A DNA stretch of 64,000 nucleotides from Okapia johnstoni (lineage: Eukaryota; Chordata; Mammalia; Artiodactyla; Giraffidae): assembly GCA_024291935.2 (NCBI GenBank), contig CM044315.1, positions 80,148,385 through 80,212,384 on the forward strand. Direction: 5' to 3'. The translations under genes were made by a program, and so were the position numbers. Below the pieces are notes generated by a model. It did not search any database, was not told the DNA's origin, and saw nothing but the letters and a program-made list of their open reading frames with translations. Below, in pieces: positions 31,693-45,215 of this stretch. The first letter of the stretch is position 1, and every line of letters begins with the position of its first letter.

Positions 31693-33287
31693 AGAATCTT
31701 GGGCCTGGATCCAAACTAGGCTCTGGTCCCTCAACTGTGTGGAGGCCTTGGGCAAGAAACTTACCATTTCTTTATGGATAAACTAGGGATTCTAAGGGTA
31801 TTTATCTTATGTTGCGTGAATTCAATGAGATAATTCAGGCTGAGTGCCCAGCTCACAGTTGTTGCTCAGCTGCTCTCAACACCAACATCAGCCCCAAGGC
31901 AGGGGCTCATGATCTGATTCATTTCTGTGGCCCAGCAGTGACCTCAAATGTGACAGGGGACGTGAAATCCATCCCCGCTCCTCCACCGCCCTCTGTGCCT
32001 CTTCAGGCTCGTCTCCTGTGGCCTTCAGTGGACTGTCTGCTCCAGCCACTCCCTCCCATGTCTCCCCACCTCTGTGGCAATGCCACTATCTTGGGAAAAT
32101 TCTATCTGTCCTCCAAGTGTCAGCTCAATGGATCAGCCCTGGGGGCAAACTTCTCTGGGTCTCAGCCCTAGACAGATGAGAAAGCAGACCCCAGACTGAC
32201 TTCCTCCTGTGTCTACCTCTGTGTCCAGGAGAAGTATATGTGTGTAAGGCGGTAAAGGTCAGGACGAGACCCAGCAAGAAAGGGGAAGGTGGAGAAATGG
32301 CCAAGTTCTTGTGCAAAACTGGGGAGAAGCCCCTCCGTGTACCGAAGGAATGGCGGGTACCAGCCTGTGCCGAGCCAAGCACAGCCCCCATCCCTTCCCC
32401 AGAGCCAGGCAGGCCCCAGCATCCTCCCCCATCCCCACAGCCCCGGGTTCCTGCCCACACCTGCCCACACACACCCAAAGAGGAGGAAGCCCGGGGGCTG
32501 CTCAGGAGGGGTGGGGAGGGCAGGGACGGCACAGCTGGGGGTGTGGAGGCTGCAGGCCGGTCTTCACAGATATTATTTATGTGTCTGCAACTTTCACCCA
32601 CTTCACAGGTGCGAGACCCAAGATGAAGCGATGTGCTCAAAGTCACGTAAGTGGCTGGGGGAAGATGCAAACCCGAGTGTTGTGATGCCAGGATGAGTGT
32701 TCCTCCTGCCAACCCATTCCTTAGCATCACTGCTGCGCCCACCTCAGGAGGGAGGGGGCCTGGAGTCAGGATGAACAGGGGCTGTCTTTGACCCACTCTG
32801 CTGGGAGCTCTCAGGGGAGTCAGGGGTCGCTGCGGTTGGTGTCACACATCCCATCTCACAGAGGAGACTGAGGCTCAGAGAGGTGAGGGGAGGCGCCCGG
32901 GGGCACACAGCTGGGGAGAATCTGAGCTGGATTCAGCTCAAGAGCCTGGGTCTTTCTGTGACACGAGATTCCCTCTTGGAGACATCTCTTGGCTTTTCCT
33001 TGCTAAAGGGTTCCGTATGGAACCACTGTGTGAAACAGCAGGTAATTAGGATCTCAAGCCCCCTTTGAGAATTTGACAAGAGCTCCAAGGTGGAGAGGGA
33101 AGGGAGGCTTCTGTGTCTCTTCCCACCTTTACTGTTTCCCAGGAGGAGCAACGACTGCTGAGCGTGCTTGGATTCAAGGACATGTGTGTCACATCTGTCA
33201 TACACGACTTAGCGACTGCACAACTAGAGTCACATTTAGTGGCAGGAGATGCAAAGTCACAGACACACCTGCAGCTCCTTGGGATGC

Positions 33288-33318
33288 GGGGGTGGGGGGG
33301 TGGGGGTGGAGGTGGGGG
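33288..33318 (+). repeat. G tract with G-quadruplex potential
   Basis: Runs of G5, G7, G5 and G5 are separated by short T/GA spacers. Confidence 0.7.
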
Positions 33319-34991
33319 AGCAGGAACAAGCCCTGTGCTTGGGTTTCAAGTCCCAGAGAGCCTGCATTAGGGCGCTGGGATCCCACACGGCTGTTTTATT
33401 TTTCCCACCTGTCACTGTCCTGGTGCAGCGCCTCCTCAGGAATTCCAGGGAAAGGAGAAACAACTAAGACCAGGATCTGGCTGAGGCATCGCCGCCGTGT
33501 CCCCCAGGCAGATACATACCAAGTAAACACATCTACACCCCATCTCCTCAAATAAAAGCTGTGGCTTCCCTCCTCAGAACAGTCATACACGGGCACACAC
33601 ACAACATGCTGCACACCGCTGCCAAAGGGCACGGCGTCCCTGAAGGCGAGGGGGTTTGATGACTTGAGACTGAGAATCTCTGTGTGGGGTGGGGAGAGGA
33701 GAGCCCTGTAGACACCAAGACTGAAGGGGTCGGTGGAGCAGAGGAGCCTGCGAGACTGAGAACCAAGGGTAAGAGCAATGAGGAGGCAGGGAGAGCGTGA
33801 TGCCCTGGGGGACCTCGGGCCCTGGAGTTGGGAAAACCCACGTCCACATCCAGACTCCACATGTGTGCCACCAGGGTGTGTCATGGGATCTCTGCAGGTC
33901 TCCAGGTCCTTGTGCGTAATGGGGATGTCAAGAGCACGTCCTTGACAGTTGTGAAGATGAAGTGAGGTGCTGTGCATTTTATGGCGTCTGGCACCACGTC
34001 TGGCACGTGACAAGCACTCAATAAATCTTGTCTGTTATGGTTCTGAGTGAGTGTCACAGAAGCCGAGAGTGAGGCAGAGGGTGTGGCTGGCAACATTAGA
34101 GGCCACAGATGGGCCAGTTCACGGACACACATCCAACGGGGACCAGCTTCTCCCTTGGGTTCCTTGCAGGAGGGTACTGGGTGCTGGAGGCCTTCCTACC
34201 GCTAGGTAACCACAGCCCTGTTCCAGAGGCCTGTCCAAACGGCCTGAGGCTCCTCACATCTCATTTTCCTGACCCACAGGACACAACACAGAGGCCTATA
34301 GAGCTGGCCTATGATGCTGGCCTGGAATGGTCAAAGCTCTCCACAAGGCCATCTGTGAGCCAAATGCTGGGTTGAATCCCTTCTCCAGGAATGTCCCTGC
34401 CTTACTCAAGTCTGGACCCGGCTCATGTGCTTGGAGCTGCTGGTCTCCTGTTGATGCAACTTGCTCTGCTCTTGTCAGAGCAGCCAGGAGCAATGGGGGA
34501 GAGCATCCGGGAAGAAGTTCTGGTCCAGCCAGGCTCCGCTGTGTTTGCCGGCACCCCTGCACGCTGCTTCTCCTGCAGCCTCTTCCCTCTTCCTGCTCCT
34601 CCATTGGGAGGCAAGCAGTCTGCCTGCCAAGATGAGAGGTCTTGGATGGAGGGCCTGACTATGGGCTGGATTTCTGCAGCCAGGATCAGGGCAGGTGTGT
34701 TCACTCCCACCTCTGGCTGCCACTCCCTGAGGACAGGTCACCAGCTCACTGGGGTCACTCCAAGGAGCCACCAGCCTCCCTGCCTCCATTGTGCCTGCCT
34801 TCAGTTCCACACAAACCTGATCTTGACCCTCTCAGGGCTAAAATCTTCAGAGGGTTTCCACTGCCCCACTGAGGCAGCTTGTCAGGATAATTAAGAGCGC
34901 AGGTCTGTTTTTTTTTCCCTTACTTAAAAGGAGTTTATAACCCAGGACTACATACAAATATCTCAATACACAGTATGATTATTATGATGTG

Positions 34992-35198
34992 CACGCTTAG
35001 TCTCTCAGTCATGTCCAACTCTTTGAGACCCTTTGGACTGTAGCCCACCAGGCTCCTCTGTCCACAGAATTCTCCAGGCAAGAATACAGGAGTGGGTTGC
35101 CATTTCCTCTCCCAAGGGCCGACCCAGGGATCAGACTTGTGTCTCCTGCAGCTCCTGCACTGCAGGCGGATTGTTTACCACCACTGGGGCTTCTACCC
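34992..35198 (-). mobile_element. Bov-tA SINE with target-site duplication
   Basis: It is a minus-orientation Bov-tA. An 11-bp duplication attatgatgtg flanks it (34981-34991 and 35199-35209). Confidence 0.9.
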
Positions 35199-35261
35199 AT
35201 TATGATGTGAGAACGAGCCAAAAAGAGGTTTAAAACATTTGCCATACATACATACATATAA

Positions 35262-35266
<5 letters not shown>

Positions 35267-35314
<48 letters not shown>
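35267..35314. repeat. (TA)24 microsatellite
   Basis: Twenty-four TA units, preceded by imperfect 'catacatacatata' units from 35244. Confidence 0.97.
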
Positions 35315-35316
<2 letters not shown>

Positions 35317-36989
35317 TACAAGACATATCCCCCAGATATTCACATGTGTACAACTTAAGATGGGAGGAAGAGCAAGGAATACTATGGAAACTATAAGTAA
35401 AATGAAGTAGAACTTGAAAGAGAGCTATTTACAGGCATACAAACTCTTTCAGAACAATTAACCTGGATCAACCAATCAACAAATACACAAGTCTCTGTTA
35501 TGAATAAACCATTTAATTTTTTGTACAAATATATTCTATAATATTTCAGATGACAACCATCAAAATATTGATTACCATCCTACAAAAAGAGACCTTTAAG
35601 AACATCCGGTCTGGTCCCCTCCTATAGAAACCAAGGCCCTGAGAGGTTTGTTTTCTGACCCAATCCATTTCCCCTGAGGGTTCCAGCCACCACCATTCCT
35701 CCCCAGCAATTCAGACTTGAATCCTCACTCGCCCTTGACCTCTCACTCTCCCCAACCTAGCAGCACAGGGTCTGTGGCTCCTGCACAGATCCACCCACAA
35801 CTGCCTCCTTCCTTCCCTTGTCAGTCCACCCTGCCTGCAAAATGCCCCAATAATTTGGTAGGTCTGTTTTTGAACCCTAACCACTAACACTGTATTCCCT
35901 CGGAAAGTTCTTTACCCCTTCAAATTCTCATTACCATCATCTCTAATATATGAGAAATAAGACTAGGTCCTCCTTCATCATGTTTCTGTGCCCTGACAAT
36001 GAAAAGTCACACACATAATACGCTTGGCACAAGGGCAGCTTGTTAGTTTCTGCTATTATTAGTCTGCAGGATGAAGTCCAAGATCCTTGATGTGACTTTA
36101 GCTTACAAGACCTTTCACCGTCTGGTCCCCTCTCTACACAGGTCACCTCCAACCACTGCCACCACACCCATGAAGGCTTATTCCTAAGATTTGTGGGGCC
36201 AGGGACAAAATTACAAATGGATGTCCACACACCATGTCTTAATTTTAGATTCTAAATATGTTACTAGTCAAGGTACCAAGCTGTTAAATAAAATATATTC
36301 TATCCTCCCTTTGAAAAACGACCGAGAAGGCCAGGTTTGAGTTGAGAATTCTGACTCCTGGAGACTGGTGCTGGCCCAGCATGCAGGGAGAGCCTGACCC
36401 CACCTGCTCTCCCCTTCCCTTCTCACCCCAGTCCCATGAAAAGTACTGTGCACACATGTGGGGACTGCCCAGTCTGCACACCCAAATTCTACTCACAGCC
36501 TCTGCAAACATCCCTCTTAGACTTAGCAGTCTGCACAAGGAGATGTGTTCTACCCTCAAGAACACAGAAGTGGACTTGGCACTGCTATGGTAAGAAATTC
36601 CGGGGTCTCCAGTACCTGGGGAGGATGGGCCTGGGGTGGGCATTTCCCTCCAGCCCCAAGAGAGGCTCCGTAAGGCAAGGCCTGACCTTCTCAGAAGGTG
36701 ATGCCACCTGCAGCGTGCACAGTGTGCCAGGGGTCCCATGGCTCCTTACAGCAGTGTAACCGGAGCCATACCAGGAAGCTTTCACTATTCCCATTGTGCA
36801 GAAGAGGAAAATGAAACTCAGAAGTGTCGGCGGAGGCAGAGGAAGAGACTGGCTTCTGTTCCTCATGCGGAATCCAGTGCTGTTTCAGTGACCCCCACAC
36901 CAAAGGAGTGAGGGCAGGAGTGGCTGTGCGGGCTGGTCCAGGTGCCCGCAGCCTTTGCCGGGTCTCGGGCTACTCCTTTATCCTCCATC

Positions 36990-37680
36990 TACTAGTTGAA
37001 CCATACTTTTCATAATAAACCCCTTAGGTTATATTTGGGTTTGGCCATTATAAATAACACTATAATAAAAACCTTTGTAGGCAGATTTTTCCTTCCCTTG
37101 GGTGACAGGCTCCTGGTGCCAAGTGTCATTTCCTTTCCAAAAAGCTTGTCCCCATTTGCACTCTGACTAGTAGCCTTTGAGAGCACCTGTCACTGCACTC
37201 TCGCCAGAATTATGTATTATACTTCAAACCCATTCTCTGAAGATGTGACAGGTGATAAGTGGCAACCTGTTGCCTTTACATGAATTTTCTGACTGCCAGG
37301 AAGGTTAAACAGATTGCTGCTGTTCACTACTTATATCTGCTTCCGTGTGATCAGTCTCCTGCCCGTTAACTGCTGGGGTCCTAATGGTTTTCTTTTCTAC
37401 TTTCATGATAATAACCATTTGTCATATTTTCCTAAATAAACTTTTCAGAGTATTGTGGTATCCAGTGTTTTTTGGCTGTTGTTGTTTAAATTTAAATGCT
37501 CATGTATTATCAAATATGATTTTTCCTAGCACTTCTGTCCTTTGAAAATTCTCTTCCCTCTAGAGATGTGATTTCTATTCTACTTTCTTCAAAATTTCCT
37601 TTGTTGTATGTTTGTATTTTACTTTTTAGTCCATTTGGAATTTATTTTGATGCATGCTATGAGGAGAGGGTCAGAAACCT
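36990..37680 (-). repeat. Diverged L1 fragment, antisense
   Basis: 'tccatttggaatttattttg', 'atgatttttcctagcac' and 'tttgtcatattttcc' resemble the antisense of old mammalian L1 3' ORF2 sequence. Limits are approximate. Confidence 0.5.
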
Positions 37681-38347
37681 GTTTGGAGGCTATATTTGGA
37701 AAAAGCAATGAACAAAAAGAAGAGCCAGCTTGGGGCTGGCTGTGTGATGCCGACAGACAACTGAACGGGGCAGAGGCCAGGGACTGTTTAGTTTTCTTTC
37801 TTTCTTTTTTTTTAATCAAGGAGAAAGACCTTGGAACTGTAGAAAGAAGATCAAACATGGCTAAGAGGAGAGAGATGCCCAGGAGAGGCGAGAGGAGAGC
37901 AAAAGAACGCCAGGGTCCAAATCTAAAAGAATGTCCTCTGGGGCCATGGAGGAGGGAGGCAGCCCCACCAAGTCAGAAGACCTGGGTTGGAATCCTGACT
38001 CTGACATACCGTTCCTGCCTCCCTCTGGGTCTCAGTTTCCACATTGATTTATTTGTTTATGCATGCCAGCTCCGTCTCAAACACCGCTGGAGGTGATGGG
38101 CCTAGAGATAAAGAGCACAGTCCTTGCTCCCCAGGAGCTTATACAAGTCGACAGATAAGAAAGCCCTTACGTGTTGTGGGGGCTCAGAAGAGGGGAGTCT
38201 AATATAGCCTTGGGAAGACGTGGAGGTGTGAAACTGGGCATACACTTTGGTACGGCCAAAGGAATGTTCGGTGCAAGAAGAAGCGGCTAGGACAAGGAAG
38301 GGGTTGGAAGGCCCAGATCATGGAGGGTTATGCTAAGGGTTAATTTT

Positions 38348-38459
38348 GGGGGGCCACACCGCATGGCATGCAGGATCTTAGTTCCCCAGCCAGGGACTGA
38401 ACCCTCACCCCCTGCAGTGGAAGCATGCAGTCTTAACCACCAGACTGCCAGGGAAGTTC
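38348..38459 (-). mobile_element. Short CHR-type SINE
   Basis: On the minus strand it starts aacttccctggcagtctggt and runs through 'ggttcagtccctggctgggg'. The 3' half is missing. Confidence 0.75.
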
Positions 38460-39549
38460 CTGGGGCTTTCATTTTTGGGGTGAGAAAATGAAAAAAAAAA
38501 AAATGGCTGAACAAATTTGTAAATGTTAGAGGAAGGTCCGTGAGAGAGGTAAGAAAGGAAATCAACGGAAAAGGACAATTCCTGCGAAGGTAGGGGGAGA
38601 TGCATCCAGAGATGACAGTCAGAGCTGGGTCTGTGTTCACCCCTACCACTTAACTAGATGTGTGATCTTAGCGAGTAACTCATCCTCGCAGTGCCTCAGT
38701 TTCCTAAACCCCGAGATGGGGATCATAATAGTACCCATTTAACAGGGTCACAGTGAGAACTGAATGAAGGAACTCAGAAAGCTGGCAAACTGAAGAGCTT
38801 AGTGGTCATGATGCGGATGATGGAAGGAGGAGGAGGAGAGGAACAACGATAACAATGATCGTGAGATGAGTAACCAAGAGGCCACGGGTGACAGTGGTGA
38901 AGAGGAGCAGGGGGGTGATGGCGTGAGCCCCAACCCTCGAGCATCTTTCCTAGGGGTGGAGGAGCAAGGGGCAGGATGCGGGATGGGGCAAGTGCAGGGA
39001 ATCTTCCCGCTATAACAGAGGATAATGGATCTGTGAGAAAGAGCTGTGTCCACTGGAGATGGCTTCAGAGGAAATGGTTCCCAGGAGAGCTTGTCTAGAG
39101 GTCCAGAAAGGAGACCGCGGGAGTGAGGACCACCGAGCTGGCTCAGCAGAGGACTCGTTGAGCAGTAGGAGGCCACGGTGTCTACCTGCCTCACCACGCT
39201 TTTCAGGTGCCAGAGGCGAGGTGGTGTCCACACTGAGTTCCTGCTAGGCAGAGCCTGGCTAGAGGCTGTGCGTGCCTCTCAGGCCTGGAACAGGGCACCG
39301 GTGCAGCTGCAGATGGTTTAGGTTTGGGTGCCTGGTCCAATAAGGCCTCACACATGCGGGGATCTAGGGGCCATTTGCCTTGTGGATTCCTGGATTGCCA
39401 GCCCAGCCTGAGGCCTTTCACCAGGAGTCCCATGTCTCTCCCTCTTCTAGGCCTGGCCTCTGACCCCTGCTTTTAGATCATTTCCTAGGTCAGGCCCTGC
39501 AATCTAGACAAAGATTCCACTCCCTAGTGCAACTGGGCTCTTCCAATAG

Positions 39550-39815
39550 TACCACCACCAGTAATAATAAATATCCATAATTGCCACAGACAGAACATAA
39601 TTGTCACACACTATGCCAGGTGCTTCTGTATTTCATCTTGTTTAACTTTTAAGCCCACCTTGAAGGATGGATAGAACTATTCTTGTTTTATAGATGAGAG
39701 GAGTCTCAGGGGCTTAGGTGATTTGCCTAAGGGAACCCGGCTCACAAGTGACAGGGTCTCAATTTAAACCCAGGTCTGTATGACTCCAAGGCCTAAGCTG
39801 CTTTCTCCTCTTCAA
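39550..39815 (+). repeat. MIR SINE, near full length
   Basis: 'actatgccaggtgcttctgt', 'ttttatagatgagaggagtc', 'tgatttgcctaagggaaccc' and 'ctgtatgactccaaggcc' cover most of the MIR consensus order. Confidence 0.75.
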
Positions 39816-41170
39816 CCACATTGTCTCTCAAATTCAGGGTCCAGTCCCCCCGTGCATGAACGTGGGGCCCTGGCCGGCCTCTCCGATCCCTCCTTCCTCC
39901 CTCAAGGACTAAACAATAGCTGGAAGGTCAGGCCTGCATCAAGGCTGTCCAGGGGCTAACCCCTAGCCAGTGTCCTCTCCTCTTCCCCTGCTGGGTGGGA
40001 ACCACACCCACCAACTCAGCCCAGGTCTCAGAGCCTCTTGAATGGATGACCAGTTAGAGATGCTTAGCAGTGAGTCCAGCTTTCTGGGTTGCCCAAGTAA
40101 GAATGAAGAGGAGGAGGCCGCCAAGGGACTGGGAAGCAGCTCCCGGGGCCTTGGGAGTGCTAGGTGATCAGTATCCTGGGATGTGGTGGGGAGGCTGGCA
40201 GAGGCAGGGGACACAGCACAGGAAGCTCACGTGTCCCATCCAGTCCAGGTCCCAGGGCTCCATCCTCAGGACAAAAGACAGGGCCTCTCCAGCCTTCATC
40301 AAACACCAGGAGGAGGAAGCTCAGGGCACAGCACCTGCCACACTGCTAGGACTCTAGTTTGGGGACAGTCCGTCCTAGAGACTAGACCTAGAGACTGCAT
40401 TTCTAGCTCAGTGACAGCACCAAGAACATCCAGCTACGCCTGACCAATGAGCGAGTGTGTGGAGGGACAGAGCCAGACGTGCCTCTGAAAAAAATTCCAC
40501 GAGAGCTGGAGGCTGCCCCTCCCTCCATGGACCTACAAACACCGGTGCCTCCATGTCCCCAGTTCCTCCCTCCCTCCTGACCTCAGCTTCCCCACTCAGC
40601 AGCCCACGGGTGCTCCTCTGAGCTGCACTCAGCACACAGGACCTGCCAGGAGCTCCTCTACCTGCCTGATGGCTTGGTCTCCCGAGATCTGAGAGATAAA
40701 GGGACTCAAAAGGTAACTTGTTTGGAGTTATCTGTGCTACCACCCAGTGAATCAGGAAATCAAATAGCCACAAAGAGGCGCGCTCCTGTGTGGATGGAGA
40801 AAGCATGGCTAGCTCTAGCACAGGCTAGGTTTTGGGTTGTACAGTCTTCCCTCCTTACATCTTCCCCCCTCTCATACCCCATCAGAACTCCTGGGAATCA
40901 GGAGGTTACAAAGGCACTGAGCCACAGCTGAAGCCTAAGACCTGTTCCAGCCTTGCCCAGCCAGGCCTTGGCTCTGGAACACAGAGCTGCCTCCTGCCAG
41001 AATTCTGCATGTGAGGCTCCAGACAGGTGCAGCGAGCACTCCAGTAGCCCAGGGGCTGCACGGTTAGAAACATCACCGCAGGAGCAGGTCAAGCCTGAGG
41101 CCAGACACCAGACAGGGCGGGCCCGAGAAGCCGCCTTCCCACATTTACCAGGTCTCAGCTGCCAGAGGAG

Positions 41171-41389
41171 GGAAGTCCAAGTGGCACAGTGGTAAAGAAT
41201 CTGACTGCCAGTTCAGGAGACTCAAGAGATGGGGGTTCAATCCCTGGGTCGGGAAGACCCCCTGGAGTAGGAAATGGCAACCGACTCCAGTATTCTTGCC
41301 TAGAAAACTCCATGGACAGAGGAGCCTGGTGGGCTACAGTCCATAGGGTCGCAGAGTCAGACATTACTGAGCACCATCCACACACACAA
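41171..41389 (+). mobile_element. Bov-tA SINE
   Basis: The tRNA-like head, 'ggtaaagaatctgactgcc', is followed by the standard body and a CA-rich tail. Imperfect duplications ctgccagaggag and ctgccagaagag flank it (41159-41170 and 41390-41401). Confidence 0.9.
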
Positions 41390-43693
41390 CTGCCAGAAGA
41401 GTCTGAAACATCATGGGAGAGGTCCTGCGAAGACATGAGCCCTGGGCCTGGGGTGGAGGAGGCACCAAAGAAGCTTCCAGGGTAACTAGCAGAGCCTGAG
41501 CGGGCCCATTCTGGGTGCTGGGAGAGGTGAGGCTGTGGGTATCACTGGCTTTCCTCTGGCCACTCACTCTAAAGGCCCCATCTATCTTTGACTTTGGCGC
41601 CAGGAGCCTCATGAACTTCAGAGGACTCTCTCCCAGCACCCTTCTCCCCTTTCCACTCACATCCCCCAACTCTGGGAGGGAGTCCTCAGCAAGGACCACA
41701 GGGCTGGTCCTGGAGCCCTAGGCAAGGCCAGGACAGGACACAGACCTCAGCACGTGAGCATGTGCATGGGCACAGCCCACATCTCTTCAGCCCAGCTGCT
41801 CCAGTTAGGTCCCCGCACAGGCCTGCCACCAAGGTCAGGCCAGGCAGTGAGCTCCCGAGTCTTTGGGGAACAGTGAGGCCCTGCTGTCTGCTTACCGAGT
41901 GGCCTGAGTGTACTGAGCCTTGCAAGTCTAGTTGGCTTCCTTTCTTTTCTTCTCTCTTTTCTTACCCCTTCTGGTGACTTGTAAGAGTCCTGAATTAATA
42001 GAACCTGGTGTTCTTGGGAGGATCATGTGACAACACCCACCTGGCTGGCCCAGCCCATCTGGGCCTGGCTTCCTGATTTGGGCTGCCTGTCCTATCCAAG
42101 TCTGCCCAGCAGGAAGCAGGATCTGGTGTCTGAGCCAAGACCAGGTCATTTGGTGGTAGCTGGGCCCGGAGGGGTAAGACAAGCAAAGGGGATCAGGGCC
42201 CTGCCTTCCAGGAGCGGGTGAGCAGATGGGCAGAAGGCAGGATGAGAGAGCAGCCCCCAGGCTCTCTGGGGTTCACCAGGGCAGACCCAACTTCCTCCCA
42301 TTTCTGCCTTAGAAGTGCCTACCTATGATTCCAATTCTCTTGCCTTCAAGGTAAAGAGAAGGGCTCTGAGAACTAGAGTCTTGATAACACCGGGCTGCTT
42401 GCTCAGCCCCCACACTCCGCCTGCTATGCGTGGGCAGTGGGCCTGCTGGCCGCTCAGACCGGCTGAAGCCAAGCCCCTTTCTCCCCTCTGGGGAGCCAGA
42501 CCCACCTCAGAGGACAGGGCTGCCGCATTCAGCCTGGCTCTAGATGGGCTTCCCTTCCCCTCTGTCCCACCTACCTGAATTTCTGGACCTGACTTCTGTC
42601 TTTGCTCTCGCTTGCTACCTACTTGACTCTGCCTGCCCTTGGCCTTGCTTGGGAAAAGGCTGTGGAGTTAAACCAAATTGCACTGAGACCTCCATAGGCA
42701 GGAGAAGCTGTTCCAGCCGCCCCCCAGCTCTCCTTTGAACCTCCAGAAAGAACAGCTAGCTTCTTACTGTAGGCAGAGAGTGTCTGTCATCATTCGCCTA
42801 TGCTGAGAGGAGTGGGTATTGGAAGATGAATGGCCTGAACTCTGCAGGGCCCTTCTCCTGGGGTGGCTGGTGACACTGGTTAGGGGGAGAGGTGGGAACG
42901 AGCCTGGACAAGTTGGCCCAGAGCTGAGAGACAGAGGGCTCACGAGGGGATTCAGTGGGTGGTCCACAGAGGAACAGTCTGACCCTACTTGGCCACAGAA
43001 GCTCTCTAAAGAAAGGGGCCCAGATCCTTGTCTGCCAAGAACTGTGAGTACAAAACCTGACCATTCCCAGAGTGGAAACAGACTCAGTGGCAGGTCGGGA
43101 CCCAGCCACAAGTCAGTGGTAAAAGCACAACGTGGAGAGAGGCTGGGATTTAGAGTTTGGGAACTGGCACCCTCAAGGTGAGGGGTCTGCTGTCCCTGTG
43201 CAATGACCACAGGTCACCTGGCTGGGAACGAGGGGAGCCCCACATGACCAGAGTCGGAGAGACCTCACAGAGTGGGGGAGGAACTGCGGGGGAGGGAGGC
43301 GGGACAAATACAGAGTTAAGGCAGGGAGTCGTGGAGATCACCAGTAAGGCTGGGGCTAGCCAGGTGAGAGCTCTCCGTATGGGGAGTGAAGGCCAGGGCA
43401 GGGCCCACAAGGACTGCTGAGGCAGTGCCCGGGGTCTGGCTTAGAGAAGGCTGAGGAAGGACCAGAGCCTGGGTCTCTGGAGGCAGGCAGCAGATGGCGG
43501 GCACATCAGCTCCAGGAGTCTGGGCCGTGACCTTGGCATCTCCTGGCCTCTCTGCCCCTTGACTGCCTCTGGTCCTTACTGCTTCTCTTGAAAGGTTCCT
43601 ATTGTTCTTTGCCCGGGTCAGGGGAAGGAGCTGACGTGGAAGCTGGGCAGGGCTGGAGCGAGAAGGGGAGGAGCCGGGGCGCAGGGAGCTCAC

Positions 43694-43880
43694 CACTCTC
43701 TCCTTGTAGACGATGTATTTCAACCACTTGAAGTCCTGCCACTTGAAGCCAGCAAGGACAAAGAGGGAATCGCGTTCGTACTGCTCAGGCCGTTGCATGG
43801 CGCCCTCGGGGTAGGTGATGCGCAGTGTGGTTTTGCTGCCCACGTCCTTCTCAAAGCCTTTCACTGGTGCTGAGTTCAGT
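43694..43880 (-). CDS. ST3GAL3: ST3GAL3 coding exon (end of sialylmotif L)
   Basis: The 187-nt exon completes a split arginine codon and then encodes 62 residues, from LNSAPVKGFEKDVGSKTTLR through ITYPEGAMQRPEQYERDSLF to YIVYKERV. It contains the C-terminal half of sialylmotif L, including the NSAP and DVGSKTT portion that binds CMP-Neu5Ac. The acceptor is tctatag and the donor GAGAGTG|gtgagc. It is identical to human as I know it. Confidence 0.97.
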
Positions 43881-44181
43881 CTATAGAGAGCAGGCCCAGT
43901 CAGACAGAGCCTGTCCTGGGCTCACTGCGTACAATCTGCAGGCCTGTGTTTGGGGAGACACCGTGACCCCAGAAGACCTCAGGTGCAGAGGATGGGGAGC
44001 CCAGGCCACGTGGAGCCTCCTAGCTTTCTGTCCCAAAGCCCTCCAATCTGGCTTCTCCTTGAGGCATCTACTGACCTCCAGTCCAATGGCCCAGATGGAC
44101 AGACAGTTTGTAATGGGCTCAGGGACCAGGGGGTTGGGCCAGGATGTGAAGGTACCTGAGGCACTGCTTTGAGGAGCTCAC
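43881..44181 (-). other. ST3GAL3: ST3GAL3 intron (301 nt)
   Basis: Short intron within the sialylmotif L coding region. No repeat recognised. Confidence 0.9.
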
Positions 44182-44277
44182 CTGACCACAATGTCATAGT
44201 CATCAATTCGCGACCCCAGAGACTTGTTGGCCAGGACACCTCCGTTGCCCACGATGATGCAGCGACGGCAGCTGAGG
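44182..44277 (-). CDS. ST3GAL3: ST3GAL3 coding exon (start of sialylmotif L)
   Basis: The 96-nt exon encodes LSCRRCIIVGNGGVLANKSL and GSRIDDYDIVV, bracketed by split serine and arginine codons. It carries the N-terminal half of sialylmotif L: the CRRC cysteine that pairs with motif S, GNGG, and the DDYD pocket. The acceptor is cccctcag and the donor TCAG|gtgagc. One residue differs from human as I know it, S for R before CRRC. Confidence 0.97.
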
Positions 44278-45151
44278 CTGAGGGGACAGAGGTGGAGACC
44301 TCTGGAGAGCTGGCCACCAGGTCTCTCCCCCTGCTGCTTTGGCCCCTGACCCCATACCCTTGGCCAGACCCAGGCTGGGATGGAGGAAGAAGACCAGTGA
44401 GCCTCTAGCAGCATTTCTGAGAGGCTGGAACCACACTGCAGAGAGCTGGGCAACTTGGGCTCTCAGATCCCCCTGACTCTTCTCCAGGGAAACGTGGGTA
44501 TGAAAGGTGCCTGGGCACCGACTCTGGGGTGGTGAGGAAGGAGGCTCTGGTAAGATGGCATTCTGGGTTAAAGACTCCCCAAGGGTTAGTGGGTTTTAGG
44601 GCAGCTTTCTAGGGAGAGGTAAAAGTAGGCTGAGCTTGAGGGCTATGCTAAGGAAGCAAGGACAGAGGAATGAGCCTGGGGGCACCAGGACCCAAGGCTG
44701 GACTCCTTTCTAACTCAGAAGCCCCCATGCACCCAGCAGCCACCTGAGAGCCCTACTCATGTTGCTTCTCCCACCTCTGACCCTGGGGCTTCATCCATCC
44801 AGGGTCTATTGGCTTCTGAGCTGTCACTGCCTGCTGGATTTAAGCCCTCTCAGCCGCCCCACCACCCAGCCCCTCAGTCCCAGTGCTAAGTTGATCCCAA
44901 CCCAGTAACTTCTGTTCTGACTCTCAGACCTCTGCTACCTGAGGACTGACATGTCTCGCTGAGAGTTTATAGCCCAACGGGGTGGCTAGCTCAGTGCGGT
45001 GGCCCTGCTTACCTGCTTATCTGCCCCAGTGTGTGTGTGGATGTGTTGGTGTGCTGCAGAATCTGCCCAAGACAAGGGAAAGGCCAGCTGGGCCTCGGCA
45101 CCTCTGCATGCACCGGGCAGCCGAGGGGCAGGAAGCTGGAGAATGGCTTAC
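44278..45151 (-). other. ST3GAL3: ST3GAL3 intron (874 nt)
   Basis: Unique-looking sequence, with no repeat or extra exon recognised. Confidence 0.85.
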
Positions 45152-45215
45152 CTGTCCAAGGCGGGGGTCAGGCGGTACTCTTTGGTGACGGACAAGATGG
45201 CTTTGATCAGATTAT
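45152..45215 (-). CDS. ST3GAL3: ST3GAL3 coding exon (64 nt)
   Basis: The small exon encodes a split aspartate, then NLIKAILSVTKEYRLTPALD and a split serine. It follows acceptor tccacag and ends at the near-consensus donor ACAG|gtaagc. It belongs to the start of the luminal catalytic domain. Both phases agree with its neighbours, so the reading runs through without a gap. Confidence 0.96.

Larger units (their letters stand above)
29565..43693 (-). other. ST3GAL3: ST3GAL3 intron (14.1 kb)
   Basis: This large intron has no supported internal exon. It contains MIR-like pieces (about 30065-30190, 31683-31870, 33840-34060, 38615-38780, 39550-39815), L2-like antisense sequence (about 30600-31240 and 36040-36180), an MLT1-type LTR (31340-31692), Bov-tA/CHR SINEs (34992-35198, 38348-38459, 41171-41389), a diverged L1 stretch (about 36990-37680), and microsatellites (31156-31182, 35267-35314). 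In 32200-33830 and 41400-43690 nothing is recognised beyond a G-rich tract at 33288-33318. Confidence 0.8.

Noticed and set aside
33161..33240. Short Bov-A-like piece (cgacttagcgactgcacaac)
   Set aside because: Only about 20-25 bases resemble the Bov-A end, and no duplication or body is present. Too short to support.
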